In this document: piece after piece, positions 8,815 through 17,073 of the stretch | Position numbering within the stretch: position 1 is the stretch's first letter | How the letters are laid out: the number at the start of each line of letters is the position of its first letter | Origin: DASPHG01 sp963849605 | GTDB taxonomy: Bacteria; Actinomycetota; Thermoleophilia; Solirubrobacterales; Thermoleophilaceae | NCBI GenBank assembly: GCA_963849605.1 | Contig: CAWKHX010000015.1 | Coordinates: forward strand, 1,259,195 to 1,323,194 | Direction: 5' to 3' | DNA length: 64,000 nucleotides | Translations under genes and position numbers: made by a program | Notes under the pieces: generated by a model | Database searches by the model: none | What the model was told of the DNA's origin: nothing | The model's input: the letters and a program-made list of their open reading frames with translations, nothing else

Positions 8815-9998
8815 CCGCTTTCACGATCGAGGCACGCGACGGCGCCGCCCGCGCGGGCGTTCTTCGTACGGCGCACGGCGACGTGCGCACGCCGGCGTTC
8901 GTCCCGCTCGCCTCGACCGCGACCGTGAAGTCGCTCCAGGCGGACGAGGTGGCCGCGCTGGGCTTCGAGATGGTGCTCGGCAACACCTTCCATCTCTTCA
9001 TCCAGCCCGGGCACGAGCAGATCGAGCGGATGGGCGGCCTGCACGAGTTCATGGGCTGGCCCGGGGCGATCATCACGGACTCGGGTGGCTTCCAGGTCTT
9101 CTCGATGGGCCACGGGTCCGTCGCGGAGGAGGTCAAGCGCCGCGCGCCCGAGCGCCGCGAGGCCTCGCACGGCGGGGTGGTGGCGATCGACGAGGAGGGC
9201 GTCCGGTTCCGCTCCTACCTCGACGGTGCGGAGCGCTTCATGGGGCCGGAGACGTCGATGGAGATCCAGGCCGCGCTCGGCTCGGACGTCGCGCTCGCCT
9301 TCGACGAGTGCACGCCGTTCCACGTCTCGCGCGACTACACCGCGCGATCGACCGAGCGGACGCACCGGTGGCTCGACCGCTGCGTCGCGTGGCACGAGCG
9401 CAACGCTCCCGACTGGCAGCTCTTCTTCGGCATCGTCCAGGGCGGGGTCCACGAGGACCTGCGGCGCGAGTCCGCGGAGCGCGTCTCCTCAGCCGCGGTC
9501 GACGGCGTCGCGATCGGCGGGTCGCTCGGCCAGGACAAGGACGAGATGCGCGCGGTCGTGGAGCTGACGGCGCCGCTCCTGCCCGACGAGCTGCCGCGGC
9601 ACCTGCTGGGCGTCGGCGACGTGGACGACCTCGTGCACGGGGTCGGCGCGGGGATCGACATGTTCGACTGTGCAACGCCTACGCGGCTCGCCCGCCACGG
9701 CACCGCGCTCGTGGCCGACCCGGAGGCCCGCTGGCGGCTCGACCTCGTCAAGGCGGGGCACGCCGAGAGCCGCGATCCGATCGCCGAGGGATGCCCGTGC
9801 CCCGCGTGCACGCGCCACACGCGGGGTTACATCCATTATCTGGTCCGCGCCCACGAGCTGACCGCCGTCCGGCTGCTGACCATGCACAACCTCACGTTCA
9901 TGGCGCTCCTGATGCAGCGCCTGCGCGCGGCGGTCGAGGCCGGCGAGTACGCAAAAGTGGCAGAAAGGCTGCTGGAAGCGGGTCCCTACGACTCATAA
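8811..9998 (+). CDS. tgt: tRNA-guanine transglycosylase
   Basis: A 395-residue enzyme that exchanges guanine-34 for a queuine precursor in tRNAs with GUN anticodons. Visible motifs: TPAFVPLAS at the N-terminus, ITDSGGFQVFSM (active-site Asp), FGIVQGGVHEDLR, and the C-terminal zinc site CPCPACTRHTRGYIHYL with a later His in TMHNL. The TTG start overlaps the gpmI stop by four bases, so it ends the glycolytic transcript although functionally unrelated. Length and motifs are canonical for bacterial Tgt. The substrate base, preQ1 or queuine, cannot be told from the sequence. Confidence 0.96.
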   Translation: MTAFTIEARDGAARAGVLRTAHGDVRTPAFVPLASTATVKSLQADEVAALGFEMVLGNTFHLFIQPGHEQIERMGGLHEFMGWPGAIITDSGGFQVFSMGHGSVAEEVKRRAPERREASHGGVVAIDEEGVRFRSYLDGAERFMGPETSMEIQAALGSDVALAFDECTPFHVSRDYTARSTERTHRWLDRCVAWHERNAPDWQLFFGIVQGGVHEDLRRESAERVSSAAVDGVAIGGSLGQDKDEMRAVVELTAPLLPDELPRHLLGVGDVDDLVHGVGAGIDMFDCATPTRLARHGTALVADPEARWRLDLVKAGHAESRDPIAEGCPCPACTRHTRGYIHYLVRAHELTAVRLLTMHNLTFMALLMQRLRAAVEAGEYAKVAERLLEAGPYDS

Positions 9999-10071
9999 CC
10001 GGTGAATCCCTCTACGACATTCGTCCGAAAGCTCCCAAAGGCTTCTCCAACCGCGGTATACCTGTGTCGAT

Positions 10072-10299
10072 ATGGCCCACATGGTGGAACGGACTCCACG
10101 ACATTTCCTCAACGTCGGGCAGGCGGCCGAGTACCTCGGCGTCAGCGCGGCGTCACTGCGCAACTGGTCGGACCAGGGCAAGGTCCCGGTCTACCGCACG
10201 CCGGGCGGCCAGCGCCGCTACCGCGTCACCGATCTCGACAAGTTCATCGAGTCGTGGCGCGAGACGCCGATTAGTCTGCCGCTGAGTAGCCCCCGTTAG
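10072..10299 (+). CDS. Small MerR/BldC-like helix-turn-helix DNA-binding protein
   Basis: Encodes 75 residues forming a single winged helix-turn-helix of the MerR/excisionase superfamily: LNVGQAAEYLGVSAASLRNW (residues 13-32, the HTH), then GKVPVYRTPGGQRRYR (the wing), ending in helix TDLDKFIESW. There is no effector domain, as in BldC and excisionases. BldC-like proteins bind DNA as head-to-tail oligomers and regulate development in Streptomyces; the same role here is inference. A TATACC box lies 9 bases upstream. The gene is convergent with the kinase gene, and a hairpin spans both stop codons. Confidence 0.82.
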   Translation: MAHMVERTPRHFLNVGQAAEYLGVSAASLRNWSDQGKVPVYRTPGGQRRYRVTDLDKFIESWRETPISLPLSSPR

Positions 10300-10307
10300 G
10301 GGAGCTA
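10287..10307. terminator. Hairpin between convergent genes, probable bidirectional terminator
   Basis: TAGC-CCCC, a GTTA loop, then GGGG-A-GCTA forms an 8-bp stem with one bulged A. It spans the stop codons of both the helix-turn-helix gene and the kinase gene. There is no clear U-tract, so terminator function is inferred from position. Confidence 0.4.
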
Positions 10308-11480
10308 TTCGGTGTGTTCGCGGATGAGGGACTTCAGCTCCTGCACCTGACCGCGCACGTCGCTCTCGTTGGGAGCGTCGATGCCGCCTCCGTCCAGCGC
10401 GGAGACCGCTGCGAACGCCGCGATCCCGCCGGCGACCAGCAGTAGCAGCGCGACCAGGAGCCGACCTAGGCGGTTGCGGCGCTTCGGCGTGCGCCGTTGC
10501 GCAGGACGGGGCGCCTCGCGCTCGCGCACGGGAATCGGCGCCACCATCGTCGGGTCGATCTGGCGTTCGTACTGCGTGCGCGGCAATGCCTGCGTGGCGG
10601 CGTCGTCCTCGTAGGCGGCCGCGGCCAGCCGCATGGTCGCCTCCGTGTCCTCGCCACGTGCGCCGGCCGTGATGGCCTGCGCCATCTCGAGCGCCGAGCT
10701 GTAGCGGCGCTCCGGGTCGGCGTGGAGCGCCACCCCGATCGCCCGGTCGAGCGTGGCCGGGACCTCCGGGCGCTGCGGGACGATCGGGTCGACCGTGTCG
10801 TTCTGCTGCTTGAGCGCGAGCTCGGTCAGCGAGCTGTACTCGTGCGGCAGCCGGCCGGCCAGGAACTGGTACGCGCAGACGCCGAGCGAGTAGATGTCGG
10901 AAGCCGGGCCGGCCTCCTCGCCGCGCGCCTGTTCGGGTGACAGATACGCGGCCGTCCCAAGCACGGAGCCGACCTGCGTGATCCGCGTCTGCTCGGCGGC
11001 CTTCGCGATGCCGAAGTCGGCCAGCTTGAGCGTTCCCGCCTCGGTCGAGATGAGCAGGTTGCCGGGCTTGACGTCGCGGTGCACGACCCCCGCGCGGTGC
11101 GCGTAGTCGAGCCCGTGGCAGGCATCGACCACGTAGCGCACGGACTGCTCGATGCCGAGCTCCTTCTCCTCGCGGATCAGGTCGGCGCAGGAGGGCCCCT
11201 CGACGAACTCCATGACGATGTAGTGGCGCTCGGAGTCCTGGTCCTTGCCGGAGTCGAAGACCTGGACGACGTTGGGGTGCTGGAGCTTGGCGGCCGAGAG
11301 GGCCTCGCGCCGGAAGCGCGCGACGAAGGCCTCGTCCTCGGCCAGGTGCTCGGCGAGCAGCTTCACCGCGACGCGGCGCTCGAGCACCGTGTCGAGTGCG
11401 AGGAACACTGTGGACATGCCGCCGGCGCCGAGCCTGCGGTCGAGCCGGTAGCGGCCGTCGACTTCGGTCGGAGTGGACAT
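10305..11480 (-). CDS. Membrane-anchored Hanks-type Ser/Thr protein kinase
   Basis: A 391-residue receptor-like kinase. The kinase domain (about residues 10-270) has the glycine loop LGAGGMSTVF, ATP-binding Lys in VAVKLL, catalytic loop HRDVKPGNLL and metal-binding DFGIAK. A basic juxtamembrane stretch precedes one transmembrane helix (about residues 340-362), and only about 25 residues remain outside, so there are no PASTA domains or other obvious sensor. It phosphorylates Ser/Thr on unknown substrates. Its ATG shares one base with the stop of the upstream lipoprotein gene, so kinase, lipoprotein and phosphoesterase form an operon; the lipoprotein may serve as external partner (inference). 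Confidence 0.92.
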   Translation of the reverse strand: MSTPTEVDGRYRLDRRLGAGGMSTVFLALDTVLERRVAVKLLAEHLAEDEAFVARFRREALSAAKLQHPNVVQVFDSGKDQDSERHYIVMEFVEGPSCADLIREEKELGIEQSVRYVVDACHGLDYAHRAGVVHRDVKPGNLLISTEAGTLKLADFGIAKAAEQTRITQVGSVLGTAAYLSPEQARGEEAGPASDIYSLGVCAYQFLAGRLPHEYSSLTELALKQQNDTVDPIVPQRPEVPATLDRAIGVALHADPERRYSSALEMAQAITAGARGEDTEATMRLAAAAYEDDAATQALPRTQYERQIDPTMVAPIPVREREAPRPAQRRTPKRRNRLGRLLVALLLLVAGGIAAFAAVSALDGGGIDAPNESDVRGQVQELKSLIREHTE

Positions 11481-12010
11481 CAGTCGCTCGCCCCCTTCTT
11501 CTCCTGCCCCTGCGGGAGGGCGTTCGGGTCGAACTCCTCGCCGCCGGTGTTCTCGTCGGGCGCGGGGGTCGTCGGTGGGGGCGTGGTCGTGGTGGGCGCG
11601 GGGGTCGTCGGCTCCGGCGTGGTCGGCTCGGTGGTCGTCGGCTCCGGCACGGTCTCAGTGATCGTCGGCTCGGGGGTGGTCTCCGGCGTCGTCTCGACCT
11701 GCTGCTCGCACTCCTGGCTGACCAGGTTGCCGAGGTTGTCGACGCCGTCGCCGAGCGCGTCCTGGACGTCGGAGCCGACGCCTTCGTCGTCGAGTCCGTC
11801 GACGGTGGTGCGCGCCTGGTTCACCGCCGTCTGCGCGTCGGCGCACTCGTCCTGCTGGACGTTCTGCTGCACCGCGTCGAGCTGGCTCTCGAGGGTCGCG
11901 GCCGTGTCCGGCGTGATCGGGTCGCCGACGTCGTCGTTGCCGCAGCCGGCGACGGCCGTGCACAGCGCAGCGGTGGCGAGGAGAGCCGGGATTCGTGCGC
12001 CCGTCGTCAT
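11480..12010 (-). CDS. Lipoprotein with Pro/Thr-rich tail, unknown function
   Basis: Encodes 176 residues. ATG at 12010 gives a signal peptide with a lipobox (TAVAGCGND, Cys about 22), so it should be lipid-anchored outside the membrane. Residues 30-105 are acidic and helical; residues 110-155 are a low-complexity stretch of repeated TTPEP/TTTEPTT-type units, a flexible extracellular linker. No enzymatic motif is visible. The ATG overlaps the stop of the phosphoesterase gene (ATGA) and the stop shares a base with the kinase start, so all three are coupled. The frame stays open upstream to 12106, but the lipoprotein signal supports the internal start. Confidence 0.68.
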   Translation of the reverse strand: MTTGARIPALLATAALCTAVAGCGNDDVGDPITPDTAATLESQLDAVQQNVQQDECADAQTAVNQARTTVDGLDDEGVGSDVQDALGDGVDNLGNLVSQECEQQVETTPETTPEPTITETVPEPTTTEPTTPEPTTPAPTTTTPPPTTPAPDENTGGEEFDPNALPQGQEKKGASD

Positions 12011-12759
12011 TGGCCGTAGTAAAGCCGGTCGGCTAGTTGCTTCGGCAGCCCGGCCGCGCGGATCGCGTCGGCGGCCTCGTCCACCGGGTACTCGGTGCGG
12101 CGCCACGTGGCGCGCCAGGAGTCGAGCTCGAGCAGCAGCCAGCTGGCGCGCGGGTCGCCGTCGCGCGGCTGGCCGACGCTGCCCGGGTTGAGCAGCCAGC
12201 GGTCGCCCGAGACGTCGAGCTCCGCGTTCGGCTCCGCCTGGGCGCCCGCGGTGGGCATGTCGCCCTTACGCCAGAACGCGAGCGCGACATGGGAGTGCCC
12301 GATCGCGCCGACGCGCGGTCCCATCTCGTCGAAGCAGTCGTCGGCCGCCAGTGACGACAGGACGTACTCCCAGACCGGGTCGCGCGGGCTGGCGTGGTAC
12401 ATGCCGAGCGGCTGTGCCTCGTCCAACGGCTCGAGCTTCTCCAGGTAGGCGCGGGCGTCGGCGTCGAGCACCTCCTTGGTCCACTCCGCCGCCGCGGCGG
12501 CGTTCGCCGAGAAATCCGTGATCTCGAGGCGGTCGATCACCACGAGGTCGTGATTCCCGATCAGGCACAGATCCACCCTCTCCGCCGCCAGCGCCACGCA
12601 TTCGTTCGGCTGTCCGCCGTAGCCCACCAGGTCGCCGAGGCACCAGATGCCGTCGACGCCCTCCTCCTCGATCGCACGCAGGGCCGCCTGGAACGCCGGG
12701 AGGTTCCCGTGGACGTCCGAGATCAGTGCAATGCGGCGCGTGTCAGTCTCTGGGGGCAT
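12007..12759 (-). CDS. Calcineurin-like metallophosphoesterase (YfcE/MJ0936-type)
   Basis: A 250-residue two-metal phosphoesterase. The five family motifs are visible: ISDVHGN (residues 12-18), CLGDLVGYG, IGNHD, a mid-protein YHASPRD segment and GHSHVA, followed by LNPGSVGQPRD. Members cleave phosphodiesters or phosphomonoesters such as cAMP or bis-pNPP; the physiological substrate is unknown. First gene of the operon with the lipoprotein and Ser/Thr kinase. Start ATG 12759 overlaps the start codon of the divergent M48 protease gene (CATG), so its promoter must lie inside that gene if this start is correct. Confidence 0.88.
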   Translation of the reverse strand: MPPETDTRRIALISDVHGNLPAFQAALRAIEEEGVDGIWCLGDLVGYGGQPNECVALAAERVDLCLIGNHDLVVIDRLEITDFSANAAAAAEWTKEVLDADARAYLEKLEPLDEAQPLGMYHASPRDPVWEYVLSSLAADDCFDEMGPRVGAIGHSHVALAFWRKGDMPTAGAQAEPNAELDVSGDRWLLNPGSVGQPRDGDPRASWLLLELDSWRATWRRTEYPVDEAADAIRAAGLPKQLADRLYYGQ

Positions 12760-13957
12760 GCGGAAGGTCGGGTACAGCCTGCCTGTTGCGGCCATCGCGG
12801 CGGTGATTGCCGCCACGGCGGCAACGCTCCTTCTCCGTCCGCGAGGCGGGCTCATCGAGCCGGCCGCGGTGAGCGCGACAGATTACTTCCTCCCCGAACA
12901 GCTCGAACGTGCTGAGGACTTTCGCGGCCCACAGCGGGTACTCGGGCTGGCCGGTCTGGGGCTGAGCGGGGTCACCCTCACGTTGATTGCGCTCCGGCCG
13001 CCCCGGCGGTGGCTCCGCGGCCGCCCCGTACGGCGCGCCGCCGGCGCCGGCGCTGGGCTCGTCCTCGTGCTCGTCGTCGTCAACCTGCCGCTCGATGCGA
13101 TTCGGCACGATCGCGCCGTCGACTTCGGGCTGTCGACGCAGGACTGGGGCCCATGGCTGGGCGACGTGGCCAAGGCTGCGGGCATCGGCGCCGTCTTCGC
13201 GGCCGGAGGCGCGGCGCTCGCCGTGGCGCTGTGGCGGCGTTTCCCGGGACGCTGGTGGATCCCAGCCTCGGTCGGCGTGGTCGCGGCGGGCGCCGTGATG
13301 CTCTACGCGTCGCCGCTGGTCATCGACCCGCTCTTCAACAAGTTCGACGAGCTGCCCGACGGCAAGCTGCGGGCGGACGTGCTCGAGCTGGCCGAGCGCG
13401 CGGACGTCGACGTCGGCGACGTGTACCGCGTCGATGCGAGCCGGCGCACCACCGGTGCGAACGCATACGTCACGGGCTTGGGGCACACGAAGCGCGTCGT
13501 GCTCTACGACAACCTGATCGAGGACTTCTCGCCGGCGGAGGTCCGCTCGGTGGTCGCCCACGAGCTCGGGCACGTCCACTACGACGACGTGCCACGCGGC
13601 CTGCTCTTCCTCGCGCTGATCGCGCCGCCGGGCATGCTGCTCGTCCAGCGGATCACCGAGCGGCTGGCGCCGGGGGCGCGCGGTGCGGAGCTCGTGCCGG
13701 CGCTGGCGCTCGCGTTCGCCGTCGTGGCCTTCGGAGGCCAGATCGCCGGCAACGCCGTCTCGCGCCAGGTCGAGGCGCGCGCCGATGCCTACGCGCTACG
13801 GCTGACCGACGACCCCGAGGCGTTCATCGAGCTTCAGAAGCAGCTCACGATCCAGAACATCTCCGAGCCGGATCCGCCCGAGCTGCTCCAGGTGCTCTTC
13901 GGCACCCATCCGACGACGTTGGAGCGCCTCGGCTCTGCCGAGGCGTACGAGAACTAG
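12758..13957 (+). CDS. M48-family (Ste24/CAAX protease 1-like) membrane metalloprotease
   Basis: A 399-residue polytopic membrane protease. Hydrophobic helices lie at about residues 6-24, 70-87, 100-118, 142-160 and 178-200; then comes the cytosolic catalytic part with VVAHELGHVHYDD (HExxH zinc site) and VEARADAYAL (third zinc ligand Glu), between two further membrane spans. The LFNKFDELPDG segment is typical of the M48A (Ste24) group. Such proteases degrade misfolded membrane proteins or process peptides. The ATG overlaps the divergent phosphoesterase start (CATG). The stop interlocks with DUF3467 (CTAG). Confidence 0.87.
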   Translation: MRKVGYSLPVAAIAAVIAATAATLLLRPRGGLIEPAAVSATDYFLPEQLERAEDFRGPQRVLGLAGLGLSGVTLTLIALRPPRRWLRGRPVRRAAGAGAGLVLVLVVVNLPLDAIRHDRAVDFGLSTQDWGPWLGDVAKAAGIGAVFAAGGAALAVALWRRFPGRWWIPASVGVVAAGAVMLYASPLVIDPLFNKFDELPDGKLRADVLELAERADVDVGDVYRVDASRRTTGANAYVTGLGHTKRVVLYDNLIEDFSPAEVRSVVAHELGHVHYDDVPRGLLFLALIAPPGMLLVQRITERLAPGARGAELVPALALAFAVVAFGGQIAGNAVSRQVEARADAYALRLTDDPEAFIELQKQLTIQNISEPDPPELLQVLFGTHPTTLERLGSAEAYEN

Positions 13958-14250
13958 CTGCTCTCGTCGCCGTACTCGGGGAGGTTCTTGATCCCCTCGG
14001 TGGTCTGCCACTTCGAGAAGTTGTCCTCCATCGCGTCGATCAGCTCGCGCATGAACCGCGGTGACACGCTGACCCGGGAGACGACCACGCCGGGGACCTC
14101 CTCCTCCTCGATCTCGTGGTCCACCCGGGCGAAGGTGATGGTGAACTCGTAATCCGAGTGGCTGACGTTCGCGAAGTTCGCGTACACCCCCGCCATCACC
14201 TCGGGCGACGTGTGGATGTTGAAGTGGCGTTCGGGCTGCTCTTCGTCCAC
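13954..14250 (-). CDS. DUF3467 domain protein
   Basis: Encodes 98 residues matching the DUF3467 pattern: an ANFANVSHSDYEFTITFARVD strand pair followed by an alpha segment with SPRFMRELIDAMEDNFSKW. The family is small, probably cytoplasmic, and of unknown function; it looks like an adaptor with an antiparallel sheet (inference). GTG start, 23 bases from the divergent rlmH start. The stop interlocks with the M48 protease stop at a CTAG. Confidence 0.82.
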   Translation of the reverse strand: MDEEQPERHFNIHTSPEVMAGVYANFANVSHSDYEFTITFARVDHEIEEEEVPGVVVSRVSVSPRFMRELIDAMEDNFSKWQTTEGIKNLPEYGDESS

Positions 14251-14273
14251 GGCGCCTAGTATCGCAGTCGCCC

Positions 14274-14681
14274 GTGCGGATCCTCGTACTCGCAGTCGGG
14301 CGGCTGCGGCCGCCCTTCGTGGACGACCTCCAGCACTACGAGAAGCTCCTCAGCGGCCAGACGCGGCTCGAGCTCGTGGAGCTGCGCGAGGACGCAAAGG
14401 TGGCGGGGAGGATCCCGGACCGGTCGTACGTCGTGCAGCTCGACAGCGGCGGGCGCCAGCTCTCCTCCGAACAGCTCGCGGAGTGGCTCGAGCAGCGCCG
14501 TCAGGCGGGGCTCGATCTGTGCTTCGTGGTGGGCGGCCCGCACGGCCTCGAGCTGGAGCGCTGCGACATGAAGCTCTCGTTCGGCCCGGTCACGCTGCCC
14601 CACCAGCTCGCCCGCGTCGTGCTGCTCGAGCAGCTCTTCCGCGCGCACAAGATCCTGGCCGGCGAGCCGTACCACTACTAA
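14274..14681 (+). CDS. rlmH: 23S rRNA pseudouridine-1915 N3-methyltransferase
   Basis: A 135-residue SPOUT methyltransferase. The SAM-binding knot motif FVVGGPHGLE (about residues 85-94), the LSFGPVTLPHQLARVVLLEQLFRA stretch and the C-terminal GEPYHY are canonical for RlmH, which methylates pseudouridine 1915 in helix 69 of 23S rRNA on the assembled ribosome. It is about 20 residues shorter than the E. coli protein, with the loss in the N-terminal half after ELRED. GTG start, with TAGTAT upstream. argS begins seven bases after the stop, so the two translation genes probably share a transcript. Confidence 0.95.
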   Translation: MRILVLAVGRLRPPFVDDLQHYEKLLSGQTRLELVELREDAKVAGRIPDRSYVVQLDSGGRQLSSEQLAEWLEQRRQAGLDLCFVVGGPHGLELERCDMKLSFGPVTLPHQLARVVLLEQLFRAHKILAGEPYHY

Positions 14682-14688
14682 TACGGGC

Positions 14689-16230
14689 ATGGACCCTGTC
14701 GCCGAACTGCACGCAGCCATCGGTGAGGACGCGCGCCTCGAGCGGCCGCCGCAACCCGAGTTCGGCGACTACTCGACGAACGCGGCGATGCTGCGTGCGC
14801 CCGTGGAGGGGAAGCCGCCACGCGAGGTGGCCGCCGCGCTGGCCGAGGAGCTGAAGGAACGGATGGGCGACGACGTCGAGCGGATCGACGTCGCCGGGCC
14901 GGGCTTTCTCAACCTGTTCATGAGCGAGCGGTGGTTCCACCGAGCGGTCGCCGCCGCGGCCGAGCAGGGCGACGACTTCGGGCGCGGAAGCGGGGGAGAG
15001 CGGGTGCTCGTCGAGTTCGTGAGCGCGAACCCGACCGGCCCCATGACCGTCGCGTCGGCGCGCGGCGCGGCGATCGGCGACTCGCTCGCCCGGCTGCTCG
15101 AGTTCGCCGGCGACGAGGTCGGGCGTGAGTACTACATCAACGACTACGGAACGCAGGTGCGGCTCTTCGGCGAGTCGATCCGCGCGCGGGCTCGCGGCGA
15201 GGAGCCGCCCGAAGGCGGCTACCAGGGCGAGTACATCACCGAGCTCGCGGCGGAGATCGAGGGCGCTGCCGACGGTGACCCGGAGGAGCTGGCCCGGCTG
15301 GGCGTTGAGCACCTGATGCGCCGGGTCGAGGCGACGCTCGCGCGCTTCCGCGTCCACTTCGACAAGTTCTTCTCCGAGCGCTCGCTGTACGAGGGCGGCG
15401 CCGTCGAGCGCGTGCTCGAACAGCTCGGCGAGCACGTGTACGAGCACGAGGGCGCGCGCTGGCTGCGCACGTCCACGCTCGGCGACGAGAAGGACAGCGT
15501 GCTGATCAGGTCCTCCGGCGAGCCGACCTACTTCGCCTCCGACATCGCCTACCACGAGGACAAGCGCGAGCGCGGGTTCGACCGCGTGATCAACATCTGG
15601 GGCGCCGATCACCACGGGCACGTCAAGCGCATGCTCGCCGTTTGGGGTGCGCTCGGCGGCGCGGAGGGCTCTCTGGAACTCCTGATCATGCAGCTCGTCA
15701 ACCTGATGGAGGGCGGCCAGCGCGCGAAGATGTCGAAGCGCCAGGGCGAGTTCGTGACGCTGGACGATCTGATCGACGACATCGGCGTGGACGCGGCGCG
15801 GTTCTTCCTGCTCCAGCGCTCGCACGACACGACGATCGACCTCGACCTCGAGCTGGCGCGTGAGCAGTCGAACGAGAACCCCGTCTACTACTGCCAGTAC
15901 GCGCATGCACGGATCGCCTCGATCCTTCGCCGCGCGGAGAAGAAGCCGGACGCGTCCGCCGCGGGCGAGCTCCATCCGTCCGAGAAGGAGCTGATCAAGA
16001 AGCTGCTCGAGTTCCCGGAGGAGATCGGCTTCGCGGCGGAGCGGCGCGCGCCGCACCGCCTCACGACGTACGTGCTCGCGCTCGCGCAGGCGTTCTCGGC
16101 CTTCTACCGCGACTGCAAGGTCGTCGGCACGCCCGAGGAGGGCTTCCGGCTCGCGCTGTCGCTGCAGACGCAGCGCGTGATCGCGCGCGCCCTCGACCTG
16201 CTCGGGGTCGAGGCGCCGGAATCGATGTAG
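14689..16230 (+). CDS. argS: Arginyl-tRNA synthetase lacking the HIGH signature
   Basis: A 513-residue class Ia synthetase charging tRNA-Arg. An N-terminal additional domain (residues 1-85, FGDYSTN) precedes the Rossmann catalytic domain. SANPTGP is followed by M-T-V-A-S-A-R at residues 119-125, where the family has L-H-V-G-H-G-R; both HIGH histidines and the Gly are replaced. The KMSK loop (residues 347-350) is intact, as are YYINDYG, GADHHGH and the anticodon-domain YAHARI. ATG start. The gene looks complete and is not frameshifted, so the change is in-frame substitution. Whether a second ArgS exists in the genome cannot be seen. Confidence 0.94.
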   Translation: MDPVAELHAAIGEDARLERPPQPEFGDYSTNAAMLRAPVEGKPPREVAAALAEELKERMGDDVERIDVAGPGFLNLFMSERWFHRAVAAAAEQGDDFGRGSGGERVLVEFVSANPTGPMTVASARGAAIGDSLARLLEFAGDEVGREYYINDYGTQVRLFGESIRARARGEEPPEGGYQGEYITELAAEIEGAADGDPEELARLGVEHLMRRVEATLARFRVHFDKFFSERSLYEGGAVERVLEQLGEHVYEHEGARWLRTSTLGDEKDSVLIRSSGEPTYFASDIAYHEDKRERGFDRVINIWGADHHGHVKRMLAVWGALGGAEGSLELLIMQLVNLMEGGQRAKMSKRQGEFVTLDDLIDDIGVDAARFFLLQRSHDTTIDLDLELAREQSNENPVYYCQYAHARIASILRRAEKKPDASAAGELHPSEKELIKKLLEFPEEIGFAAERRAPHRLTTYVLALAQAFSAFYRDCKVVGTPEEGFRLALSLQTQRVIARALDLLGVEAPESM

Positions 16231-16279
16231 CGCCGGCGTGCCGCGAACGAACGGCGCTGGGTACGGGCGCGGTTTGGAG

Positions 16280-16328
16280 CCGCTGTGGTACTTGGTGGTC
16301 GCAGGACGACCACGAATGACCGCGGCGC
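16280..16328. repeat. Nested palindrome, copy A (convergent intergenic)
   Basis: Inner stem GTGGTCG (16295-16301) and CGACCAC (16307-16313) around a 5-base loop, enclosed by a weaker outer stem (CCGCTGTGG at 16280-16288). The geometry 9-6-7-5-7-6-9 is identical to the copy at 47526-47574. It lies between the ends of argS and ccdA, so it may be a terminator or a REP-like element. Confidence 0.65.
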
Positions 16329-16332
16329 CGGC

Positions 16333-17073
16333 CTACAGGTCGCTGATGGCGTTGACGCCGATGTCGGTCAGCCAGGAGTTCAGCTCGGTCAGGTCGTTCC
16401 TGTAGAGCAGGACGCCCATCACGATCAGGATCACGCCGCCGATGGCCGTGAGCACCGCGTAGTGGTCGCGGAAGAAGCGGAAGATGCTGGTGACCTGCGT
16501 GAACGCGATCGCGCTCAGCAGGAATGGCACGGCGAGCCCGAGCGAGTAGAAGGCGAGCAGGATGCCGCCCTTGCCGACGGTGTCCTCGTTGGCCGCGGCC
16601 GTGAGGATCGCGCCGAGCGTCGGCCCGGTGCAGGGGAGCCAGGCGACAGCGAACGCGAAGCCGGCGATGACCGGGCCGCCGGTGGCGACGCGGCGCATTA
16701 GCGCCTCGGGCCGCCACTCCTGGTTCAGCAGCGGCAGGAAGAGCGTCCCGATAAAGAAGACGCCCATCAGGATCAGCAAGATGCCGGAGATCTCGCGCAG
16801 GGTGTCGCGGTTCTCGCCAAGCGTCCCGCCGAGGCCGGTCGCGCTCATCCCGAGCGCGACGAACATCGCGCTGAACGAGAGGCAGAAGATGATCGCGGGG
16901 AGGAGGACCTTCCAGCGCGACTTGCCGGCCTCGATCTCGGCGAACTCGAGCCCGGAGATCGCCGACAGGTAGCCGGGCACGAGCGGCAGCACGCACGGCG
17001 AGATGAACGACAACATGCCGACGCCGAATGCGGCGAAGACCGTGGTGTCGACGCTGTCCGCGATCGGGATCAC
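16333..17073 (-). CDS. ccdA: CcdA-type thiol-disulphide transporter (cytochrome c biogenesis)
   Basis: A 246-residue membrane protein with six predicted helices. It carries the two CcdA redox cysteines in FISPCVLPLVPGY (first helix) and AWLPCTGPTLGA (fourth helix). CcdA moves electrons from cytoplasmic thioredoxin to exported thioredoxin-like proteins such as the TlpA-type protein encoded at the head of this operon, keeping apocytochrome c haem-site cysteines reduced. The GTG start overlaps the CcmH stop (GTGA). It is the last gene of the operon and is followed by nested palindrome copy A. Confidence 0.93.
   Translation of the reverse strand: MIPIADSVDTTVFAAFGVGMLSFISPCVLPLVPGYLSAISGLEFAEIEAGKSRWKVLLPAIIFCLSFSAMFVALGMSATGLGGTLGENRDTLREISGILLILMGVFFIGTLFLPLLNQEWRPEALMRRVATGGPVIAGFAFAVAWLPCTGPTLGAILTAAANEDTVGKGGILLAFYSLGLAVPFLLSAIAFTQVTSIFRFFRDHYAVLTAIGGVILIVMGVLLYRNDLTELNSWLTDIGVNAISDL

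Noticed and set aside
10000..10071. Riboswitch or attenuator upstream of the helix-turn-helix gene
   Set aside because: The 73-base gap has no conserved aptamer motif or strong hairpin; only a TATACC promoter-like box.
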